A stretch of 29,779 nucleotides of DNA, taken from assembly GCA_028684405.1 (NCBI GenBank), contig JAQUGA010000008.1, positions 1-29,779 on the forward strand, written 5' to 3'. How positions within the stretch are numbered: the stretch's first letter is position 1; every line of letters begins with the position of its first letter. Origin of the DNA: Bacteroidales bacterium (GTDB taxonomy: Bacteria; Bacteroidota; Bacteroidia; Bacteroidales; WCHB1-69). The notes under the pieces were generated by a model. It was not told the DNA's origin and ran no database searches. It saw only the letters and a list, made by a program, of their open reading frames with translations. Below, piece after piece: positions 23,799 through 29,779 of this stretch. Made by a program: the position numbers and the translations under genes.

Positions 23799-25952
23799 TT
23801 ATGGTTTGCCGCTATTGTATGTTCTCAATTGGTTGTATAGTTGAACGATAGGAGGAAATTGTGGATCAATTTTCATTCCATCTTCCAAAACTTGCAATGC
23901 ATTGTTAACATCGTTTTTGCGAACATAGACCATCGCTAATCCGTAGTAGCCGTATATGAATTTGTAATTTACTTGGATAATTCTACCAAATGCTTTTGCC
24001 GCATCTTCTAGCAAAGCAGGATTTTGAGAAACATCAAACATTTGCATACTGATCCATCCTTTGTAATTTAATCCACTTTCGTAACTCGGATTGACACTTA
24101 GTAATTTATCAATATAAAGCATTGCTGTATCGAGCTTTTGCATACTCATGTATATTTCGGTAAGCGATAATAAAGCTGTTTCGTTAACAGGATCATATTC
24201 AATTGCTTTTTCAAAGCGATGAATGGCTTCTTCGATGAAAGCCATTTTTTCAGGACTATTTTCTTTAATGTTATCCGCATTGTATTTTGCTAAATTTCCA
24301 AAATAGTCATCTCTGTTTTCACGTTTCAGGATTGCACAAATGGGTTTCCCGTCAACATCAATGGTGTGAACTGTGTTTTTGGGGGGCCAAATCCCATTTT
24401 GCAATTGCTCTGGCCTAATCCCAGTATTTACAAATATTGCATAATCCCAATCGCTGTTTCCACGCTCATAATAACGGGTAAATGTTATATCGAATCGAGC
24501 AGTATCGTTGCGAAAGAAATAAGAAATAGGAGGAATTAACCAAGCACCTACTTTGATTTTGTCGCCAGTAGAATTGGGATCTTTAGTGGCGTTTTCCTGG
24601 ATCCATTCGCTTGCTTCACGTAAGCTGTGAAAATAGTAATCGAGTTCGTAGACGCCGTAAGCTCCTTTCATACCACCTGTAAATTCGTTAAAATAAACGT
24701 ACTCATAAGGATGATTTCGGACAATATGAGTAAGCGGAGTTATTAGCATTAAAAAGGGAAGAGAAGTAAGAGCTATTTTTCCGTACTTATTCTTTACAAG
24801 GTCAATTAGAGCATCAAACCCAAGTCCCGCCGTAATCACCAATGGTGGATAGATAAACATGGCATGACGCCAGCCTCCATATACATTTGCTTTTGAGTAC
24901 ATAATCCAAAAAACAGGGAAAATAAAAGCAAAATAGAGCATAAATGTATTGAATCTATTTTTCTTTTTCAATCCACCTGCAAAAAGATAAGCAATGGAGC
25001 CGATAATTACAGCGATTGGAATCGTCATTAGGATAAATTGAGGAGTATATGTTGCAGGAAGTGAATCCGACCAATATAAAATTCCCTCAAAGTTTTGGCG
25101 AAGAGAAACCACATAATGCGACATCACTTTAAATGCTTCAATTGTGTTTTTTATTGGAGCACTCATAATATATGGCCACAGTGGTATTGTAACGATGAAA
25201 GCTCCGAATACAACTAAAATGTAACGAAAAATCAATCGATTTATAATTGGCTTATTACTTTTAGAAAAATAATCTTTATACTGGTTTTTAAACATATAAA
25301 AAGCAGCCAAAAAGAGTCCAAAATAAGCATATAATAAAACGCCGCCAACACGAGTGCTAACCGCCAATCCCATAGCTACTGCTAATTTGATAGATGTTTT
25401 TAATGATGGTTTTGGATATTCTAATATAAATTTATGGATAAAATACAAGCTTATCATAAACATTGCTGCAAAGGGAATATCCTTGGGATTGTTGAACGAA
25501 TGACCCAGAAATCGAGGTGACAAAAAAAGCAAAACCATTGTTATTACCCCAGCTCTCCAGTTTTTGCAATTTTTTGCGAATAATCCTGCAAAGAGAATGG
25601 CTAGGAATCCCATCAATGCATTTAGAATATGTCGCATCGTTGCATAATTGTCAATTTTGAAAACTTTCACAACAGCTACGGTAAGGGTGTCAAACCACAT
25701 TCCGTAGGGATTCATTTCAGGAACTGATTTGTAAGTTGTGTCTTGTCCAAAAGAAGTGTAAAAACTGTAAATCCTTTCCCCTTGTGGGTATTGCCAAGTA
25801 TCTTCATCCCCTGAATTTCCACTATCTAAACTCAGTATAGGAAGTAATAATCCCATAATAACAGCAATCGTTATAAAAGATATTTTCCAGATTGAAGGTT
25901 TTTCTTTCTTTATTTCTGGAATAAATTTTGGCACTTTGTTTTTTGTTTTCAT
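23799..25952 (-). CDS. GT39-type membrane glycosyltransferase with C-terminal TPR repeats
   Basis: A 717-residue protein. After a cytoplasmic N-terminus, the first hydrophobic segment (ISFITIAVIMGLLLPIL) leads to SGDEDTWQYPQGE, whose Asp-Glu pair is the catalytic acid motif of PMT/ArnT-like GT39 enzymes. About ten further membrane helices follow to residue ~410, then a periplasmic domain, and TPR units from about 560 (e.g. IEEAIHRFEKAIEYDPVNET, YIDKLLSVNPSYESGLNYKG, ALQVLEDGMKIDPQFPPIVQ). The ATG at 25952 is used; the in-frame TTG two codons before is unlikely. Such enzymes transfer sugar from polyprenyl phosphate to lipid, glycan or protein. The neighbouring GT2 gene could encode the enzyme that makes that lipid-linked donor. 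Confidence 0.85.
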   Translation of the reverse strand: MKTKNKVPKFIPEIKKEKPSIWKISFITIAVIMGLLLPILSLDSGNSGDEDTWQYPQGERIYSFYTSFGQDTTYKSVPEMNPYGMWFDTLTVAVVKVFKIDNYATMRHILNALMGFLAILFAGLFAKNCKNWRAGVITMVLLFLSPRFLGHSFNNPKDIPFAAMFMISLYFIHKFILEYPKPSLKTSIKLAVAMGLAVSTRVGGVLLYAYFGLFLAAFYMFKNQYKDYFSKSNKPIINRLIFRYILVVFGAFIVTIPLWPYIMSAPIKNTIEAFKVMSHYVVSLRQNFEGILYWSDSLPATYTPQFILMTIPIAVIIGSIAYLFAGGLKKKNRFNTFMLYFAFIFPVFWIMYSKANVYGGWRHAMFIYPPLVITAGLGFDALIDLVKNKYGKIALTSLPFLMLITPLTHIVRNHPYEYVYFNEFTGGMKGAYGVYELDYYFHSLREASEWIQENATKDPNSTGDKIKVGAWLIPPISYFFRNDTARFDITFTRYYERGNSDWDYAIFVNTGIRPEQLQNGIWPPKNTVHTIDVDGKPICAILKRENRDDYFGNLAKYNADNIKENSPEKMAFIEEAIHRFEKAIEYDPVNETALLSLTEIYMSMQKLDTAMLYIDKLLSVNPSYESGLNYKGWISMQMFDVSQNPALLEDAAKAFGRIIQVNYKFIYGYYGLAMVYVRKNDVNNALQVLEDGMKIDPQFPPIVQLYNQLRTYNSGKP

Positions 25953-25971
25953 ATTCAAATAATTATGATAG

Positions 25972-26673
25972 TTAAAAATTACAAACTACAGTCCAATCTG
26001 ATTTTATGCTTTTGTATTCAACTTGAGATTCGGGAAGATTCAAATGTTTCAGGAGAAATGATATTTGAGGAAAAAAATGAATGTGCAAATCAAATGTGTA
26101 ACGATAATATCTTTGTCGAGGCACAGTAATGATAAGCTTGTGTTTGGTAATTCTTTTTAATTCGCTGATTGCTTTTGGCAAATCAAGAACATGTTCCAAG
26201 GTGTGACTGCATAGTACAACATCAAAATGATTATCGGGAAAAGGAAGAGATTCAATATTTCCTGCAATAACAGAAATTTCTTCGTAGTTTGATTTAGGCA
26301 CCAAATCCACTCCTGTTAAATTGGTATATCCTTTATCACTAATTTGCTTTAAAACATACCCATATCCACATCCAATATCTGCAATGCTACACTCTTTGTT
26401 ATTTCCTAAACTATTGATTATAAACTTAATGGATTCTTTGCTAAGATCTGTGGGTCGATCGGCTATGTAATCATATTCTTGATAATATTTTGCGAACTCC
26501 TCTTCGGATAATTTATGAAATACACTTTTAAATTCCATCATCTTTTTTACATTTTTCCCTTTAAACCAAATATAAAACATCGGGTACATAAAAAAATGAT
26601 TATCTCTTATAAAGGGAGGAATACACTCATCCAATATGGCTCTAATAAAATTAGTAATTCTTCTACTTAACAT
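25972..26673 (-). CDS. Class I SAM-dependent methyltransferase
   Basis: A 233-residue methyltransferase of the Methyltransf_11/UbiE type. Motif I is IADIGCGYGYVLKQI (near residue 97), followed by the acidic loop GVDLVPKS, then FPDNHFDVVLCSHTLEHVLD as motif II/post-I, and LKRITKHKLIITVPR. A first helical stretch before the Rossmann fold may position the acceptor. It overlaps the end of the GT2 gene by 11 nt and lies 19 nt before the GT39 gene, so it is part of a glycan or glycolipid operon. The acceptor is not deducible. Confidence 0.88.
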   Translation of the reverse strand: MLSRRITNFIRAILDECIPPFIRDNHFFMYPMFYIWFKGKNVKKMMEFKSVFHKLSEEEFAKYYQEYDYIADRPTDLSKESIKFIINSLGNNKECSIADIGCGYGYVLKQISDKGYTNLTGVDLVPKSNYEEISVIAGNIESLPFPDNHFDVVLCSHTLEHVLDLPKAISELKRITKHKLIITVPRQRYYRYTFDLHIHFFPQISFLLKHLNLPESQVEYKSIKSDWTVVCNF

Positions 26674-27427
26674 TTTTATTTGTTTTAATTTTATAATGCC
26701 TTTTAATTTTATATAGATTTACTGGTTGTCTGATGATGTCTTTCAATCCTAGTTTCGATCCCCTAACATCGATCCATGCGGAGAGAGGGAATTCAAGTAT
26801 TTTTTCTAATGCAATATCAAATCCATAAAGTTTTATTATGCGAGCAAAAAGTTCAATGTCAAAAAGCCATTTACTTACAAAAGCATCTTTGAATATTTTT
26901 TTAGCAATATCCGCTTTAATAATTTTGGCACCGCACTGAGTGTCATATACAGGTAGTTTTAGAATAGATGCTGCTGCAGTCGCAAAAACACGCCCAAATA
27001 AAAAACGGAAATAGCGTCGCTGTATATCTCCTCCCATTCGTTTTATTCGACATCCTGCAACCATAAAATATTCATTGTTGGTTGCTTCATTTGCCATTTT
27101 TAGCATGTCTTCAAAAGGAGTAGACATATCTGCATCATAAAATCCAACTAATAGATTTTCATCTTTGTCTTCAATTGCCAGAAGAATACCTTGCCTAACA
27201 GCCTCTGCTTTTCCCACGTTTTTTTCTAAATTAAGCAAAGCACAACGATCGTTTTGAGCTGTTAGGTTTTGTAAAACTGAAAGAGTATCATCGCTACTTC
27301 CATCATTTACAAAAATGAATTTAAAGTTCTCATGTTTTTGAATTAACGACAAAAATGTTTCAACGGGGAGTCGATTTTCTTCATTATAACAGGGAATTAC
27401 AATTACAGTATTATTCGATATTTTCAT
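26663..27427 (-). CDS. GT2 glycosyltransferase, polyprenyl-phosphate glucosyltransferase-like
   Basis: A 254-residue GT-A fold enzyme. IPCYNEENRLP at 11-21, FVNDGSSDDTLSVL at ~38-51, YDADMSTPFEDM with the DxD-like metal motif near 97-108, and QCGAKII in the acceptor region are typical of dolichyl-phosphate beta-glucosyltransferase (ALG5/DPG synthase)-like proteins. There are no membrane helices. It is the first gene of the operon GT2-methyltransferase-GT39-retropepsin. The likely product is a polyprenyl-phosphate sugar used by the GT39 enzyme, an inference from family and adjacency. Confidence 0.88.
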   Translation of the reverse strand: MKISNNTVIVIPCYNEENRLPVETFLSLIQKHENFKFIFVNDGSSDDTLSVLQNLTAQNDRCALLNLEKNVGKAEAVRQGILLAIEDKDENLLVGFYDADMSTPFEDMLKMANEATNNEYFMVAGCRIKRMGGDIQRRYFRFLFGRVFATAAASILKLPVYDTQCGAKIIKADIAKKIFKDAFVSKWLFDIELFARIIKLYGFDIALEKILEFPLSAWIDVRGSKLGLKDIIRQPVNLYKIKRHYKIKTNKNVK

Positions 27428-27492
27428 TCGTTTGTTTTTGCTGTTCGGTATTTACATTATATTCTTTAATGTCCATTTTCCATTTTAAATGA

Positions 27493-27500
27493 CAAATTTA
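27493..27500 (-). promoter_or_regulatory. Candidate -7 element for the glycosyltransferase operon
   Basis: TAAATTTG on the - strand matches TAnnTTTG exactly, 66 nt before the GT2 start codon. No clear -33 element is seen. The remaining bases of the 27428-27547 gap show nothing else. Confidence 0.4.
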
Positions 27501-27547
27501 AGTATTTTTAGTGAACGAATATTTTTCAGTTTAAGCAGCATCAAAAA

Positions 27548-28660
27548 TTAATCGATAATTTGCTTTGGATAATCGAAGCCATTGTATTTTTGAGCGCTAC
27601 TTATATAGGCTCCAGCTGGATGAATAATGAGTTTGTCCCCAGTTTTAATATCGGTGGGCAATAGAATATCTTCTGAAAATATATCATGCGTATCACAAGT
27701 AGGACCGCAAACAATCATTTTTTTGAAATTTTCGGATTTTGATTTTTCTAAACTTTCAATCTGATATTTTAATCCTCCTAAAATCCAATAAAATCCTTGA
27801 AATATTCCGCTATCTACAAAAATCCATGTTTTGCCGTTTCTTTCCACTTTTTCGATGACAGAAGTAACCAATACTCCGGCATTGGCAACCAAAAAAGAAC
27901 CTGGTTCGGCCAAAACTTTTATATTTTTTTCTCGCCATGATTTCAAATATGGCAATATGACATCTGCAATTTTCTCTAAATCAGCATATTGATTGTTTAA
28001 ATGAGCAGGGAATCCGCCTCCAATATTAATGGTTTTTAAATCCACGTTTTTCTTTTGAAGCTCTATGATTTTTTTGTCAAGTTGTTCAAAAACCATTTTC
28101 CATGTAGCTTCATTTGCATTGTTCCATCCCAAATGAAAACTAAAACCCAAAGGATTTAGTCCTACACTTTTGGAAAATTCAAAAAGCGAAGGCAAATTAT
28201 CAATATTTGTTCCGAATTTCCCTTTCAAAGCCCATTCTGCACCGGTATTATCAATATCAATTCGAAAATAGACATCGGATCCTGGAGCATTTTTGCTGAT
28301 TTTTCTCAATTCATTTTCGGTATCTGCACCAAACGTTCGAATTCCTAAATAATATGCCCTTTTAATGTGACTTGCCTGTTTTATAGGATTCCCAAAAATA
28401 ATTTGAGAGGCTTTGATTCCCATGCTTTTTAATTCTTCTACTTCGGAAACTGCTCCTACCTCAAAATTGCAATTTGAATCATTCAATAATTCCACAATTT
28501 CTTTCTGTAAGTTTACTTTAACAGGATAAAAAATTTCATCCGATGAAAAGGATAATGTTTTTTGAAAAAAATCTAAATTTGATTTGACTTTTTCCAAATT
28601 CATTTGAATAAAAGGGGTTTCATCTTCTGTGCTGATTTGAAACTGATTTGTGATATTCAT
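27548..28660 (-). CDS. Ornithine-decarboxylase-like PLP enzyme (fold type III)
   Basis: A 370-residue PLP enzyme of the ornithine/diaminopimelate decarboxylase group. The PLP Lys is K48 in FYPVKVN (usual YAVKxN). FRIDIDNTGAEWALKGKFG at ~132-150 corresponds to the ODC-type LRI...KFG strand. GGGFP is at ~214-218, EPGSFLVA at ~252-259, and the catalytic Cys is C322 in CGPTCDTHD. ODC-like enzymes make polyamine precursors by removing CO2 from ornithine, lysine or arginine. An oddity is the PLP-phosphate motif: the usual HVGS reads HLGW here (~176-179). The ATG at 28660 is chosen; a TTG at 28690 overlaps the promoter's -7 box. Substrate uncertain. Confidence 0.83.
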   Translation of the reverse strand: MNITNQFQISTEDETPFIQMNLEKVKSNLDFFQKTLSFSSDEIFYPVKVNLQKEIVELLNDSNCNFEVGAVSEVEELKSMGIKASQIIFGNPIKQASHIKRAYYLGIRTFGADTENELRKISKNAPGSDVYFRIDIDNTGAEWALKGKFGTNIDNLPSLFEFSKSVGLNPLGFSFHLGWNNANEATWKMVFEQLDKKIIELQKKNVDLKTINIGGGFPAHLNNQYADLEKIADVILPYLKSWREKNIKVLAEPGSFLVANAGVLVTSVIEKVERNGKTWIFVDSGIFQGFYWILGGLKYQIESLEKSKSENFKKMIVCGPTCDTHDIFSEDILLPTDIKTGDKLIIHPAGAYISSAQKYNGFDYPKQIID

Positions 28661-28687
28661 AGGATAAACTTTCAAATTGTCGTTGAG

Positions 28688-28716
28688 CAAATATACGAAA
28701 GATTTCGGGCATCCAA
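28688..28716 (-). promoter_or_regulatory. Promoter of the PLP decarboxylase gene
   Basis: On the - strand TTG (28714-28716) and TATATTTG (28688-28695) are separated by 18 nt, a good fit to the Bacteroidota -33/-7 pattern. Transcription would start near 28681, about 20 nt before the ATG at 28660, which rules out the TTG at 28690 as the start. The gap 28661-28978 otherwise holds only AT-rich sequence and the ssb leader. Confidence 0.7.
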
Positions 28717-28911
28717 TTTCTAAAAAGAGACCTCAAAAATTAAAAACCCTTTTTTTCTTCTAAAAATGTACATTTCTATAAAACCAAACATGATAATTTT
28801 AAAGTGTTGATTATTAGAGTTTTCTCACAAGCGTACCCGACAACAAACGACTACAAACAACTACTTCCGAAAGTAACTGATTATTAACCGAATAAACATG
28901 TTGGCTGAATG

Positions 28912-28919
28912 TAATTTTG
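28912..28919 (+). promoter_or_regulatory. Candidate -7 element for the ssb genes
   Basis: TAATTTTG fits TAnnTTTG exactly, 59 nt before the first ssb start. A -33 TTG is lacking at the normal distance, so confidence is moderate. Confidence 0.4.
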
Positions 28920-28978
28920 CTTCATCGTTCTTTCGTCATCGAAAATTAAAAATCAAACAATAACTAAATTTTACAAAA

Positions 28979-29350
28979 ATGAAAACTACAACAAACAAAG
29001 TCGAACTTACAGGTTACGCTGGCATGAATGCAGAAATATTCAAATTCGACAACGGAAATGCTCTTATGAAGTTTAAACTTGCTACGCACGAAAACTTCAA
29101 ACGATCCACTGGTGAGTGGGTAAATCAAACCTACTGGCACAATATTATTATGTGGGGCAAAGATGCAATAACTGCTCAACCAATGGTGCAAAAAGGATCT
29201 AAGGTACAACTCGAAGGTAAATTGATTCCCCGTACTTATGTTGACAAAGAAAACAACACACGTTATATTTATGAAGTGCAAGCGTCTAAAATTGTTCTTT
29301 TGAAAGAAGAGAAAACTGAAGAAACATTAGAAGGTGCTATTGCCGAATAA
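28979..29350 (+). CDS. ssb: Single-stranded DNA-binding protein (first tandem copy)
   Basis: A 123-residue OB-fold SSB. Seen: KVELTGYAGMNAEIFKFDNG at the N-terminus, MKFKLATHENF, STGEWVNQTYWHNIIMWGKD (the family W-x-N-x-x-W-like strand) and GSKVQLEGKLIPRTYVDKEN, with YEVQASKIVLL closing the barrel. The C-terminal tail is short (EEKTEETLEGAIAE): acidic, but without the DDDIPF-like tip that normally recruits repair and replication proteins. The housekeeping SSB of Bacteroidota usually has that tip, so this may be an accessory SSB. A second copy follows 64 nt later. Confidence 0.92.
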   Translation: MKTTTNKVELTGYAGMNAEIFKFDNGNALMKFKLATHENFKRSTGEWVNQTYWHNIIMWGKDAITAQPMVQKGSKVQLEGKLIPRTYVDKENNTRYIYEVQASKIVLLKEEKTEETLEGAIAE

Positions 29351-29414
29351 TGCAAAAAACAAACATTAATTGACTTTAAATATTAAAAACTAAAAACAAC
29401 TAAAATTTACTATT

Positions 29415-29779
29415 ATGAAAACTACAACAAACAAAGTCGAACTTACAGGTTACGCTGGGATGAACGCAGAAATGTTCATATTCGAAAACGGAAAAATCGT
29501 CATGAAGTTTAAACTTGCCACGCATGAAAACTTCCAGCGTTCTACTGGTGAGTGGATAAAGCAAACGTACTGGCACAATATTATAATGTGGGCAAAAGAT
29601 TCAATGCATGTTCTTCCAATGGTTAAAAAAGGATCTAAGGTGCATGTCGAAGGTAAATTGATTCCTCGTACTTATGTTGATAAAGAGTACAATACTCGCT
29701 ATGTTTACGAAGTACAAGCGTCTAAAATTGTTCTTCTTGTTGAGGAGGAAGAGCCAGTGGATGCAACTGAAGAGCTGAT
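29415..29779 (+). CDS. ssb: Single-stranded DNA-binding protein (second tandem copy), 3' end cut by window
   Basis: The frame from the ATG at 29415 is open to the last base (121 complete codons). The protein begins MKTTTNKVELTGYAGMNAEM and continues STGEWIKQTYWHNIIMWAKD, clearly a paralogue of the preceding SSB. The first 44 nt of the two genes are identical; after that they diverge at many positions (e.g. FKFDNGNALMKF against FIFENGKIVMKF). The visible tail VEEEEPVDATEEL is acidic; whether it ends in a DDDIPF-like tip lies outside the window. Confidence 0.9.
   Translation, partial: MKTTTNKVELTGYAGMNAEMFIFENGKIVMKFKLATHENFQRSTGEWIKQTYWHNIIMWAKDSMHVLPMVKKGSKVHVEGKLIPRTYVDKEYNTRYVYEVQASKIVLLVEEEEPVDATEEL

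Overview
This window looks like a chromosomal stretch from an anaerobic or microaerophilic member of the Bacteroidota. The evidence is a low GC content, A-rich leaders mostly without Shine-Dalgarno sequences, several good matches to the Bacteroidota -7 promoter element TAnnTTTG, a secreted protein ending in a type IX secretion (T9SS) sorting domain, and an Mrp ATPase that lacks the CxxC motif. No rRNA, tRNA, CRISPR array, transposase or phage gene was recognised.

Left part (1-5442, + strand): a metal-cluster gene group. It begins with the cut end of a DUF134 regulator-like protein, followed by a small NifX-like protein and a Gly/Arg-rich DUF5320 protein, then a terminator. A tightly packed, overlapping set follows: a second NifX-like protein with a His-rich tail, a DUF89 (ARMT1-type) phosphatase, two MinD-like ATPases each carrying two [4Fe-4S] ferredoxin motifs, a CobO-like corrinoid adenosyltransferase and an Mrp ATPase. 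The NifX-like protein, paired MinD/ferredoxin ATPases and Mrp recall the 'orange protein' (ORP) operons of Desulfovibrio. The DUF89 and CobO members are additions that could mark a variant of that poorly understood system.

Convergent to it (5630-9057, - strand) lies a vitamin B12 uptake operon (btuF-btuC-btuD order of transcription). It is preceded by a clear cobalamin riboswitch and a promoter whose start would fall at the first stem of the riboswitch. Two related hairpins fill the gap between the convergent operons. Imported corrinoid could be a substrate for the CobO-like enzyme across the gap.

Next (9104-15740, - strand) is a five-gene efflux operon: TetR regulator, cupin, TolC-type outer membrane protein, membrane fusion protein and RND pump. 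A 28-bp near-perfect palindrome overlaps its promoter, and a second similar half-site pair sits in the 5' end of the tolC-like gene. Then come a secreted DNA/RNA non-specific nuclease and a secreted T9SS cargo protein (15922-19210, - strand).

The accessory part is 19393-21776 (+ strand), which is visibly AT-richer than its neighbours. It holds an unrecognised protein, an HNH nuclease with an internally repeated helical N-terminus, and a GIY-YIG nuclease fused to an EVE/PUA-like domain. This resembles a small restriction or defence island. After it come miaB (+), a four-gene surface-glycan-type operon on the - strand (GT2, methyltransferase, GT39 with TPRs, retropepsin-like protease), an ornithine-decarboxylase-like PLP enzyme (-), and two tandem ssb genes (+). 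The first ssb lacks the usual C-terminal acidic tip; the second runs off the window.
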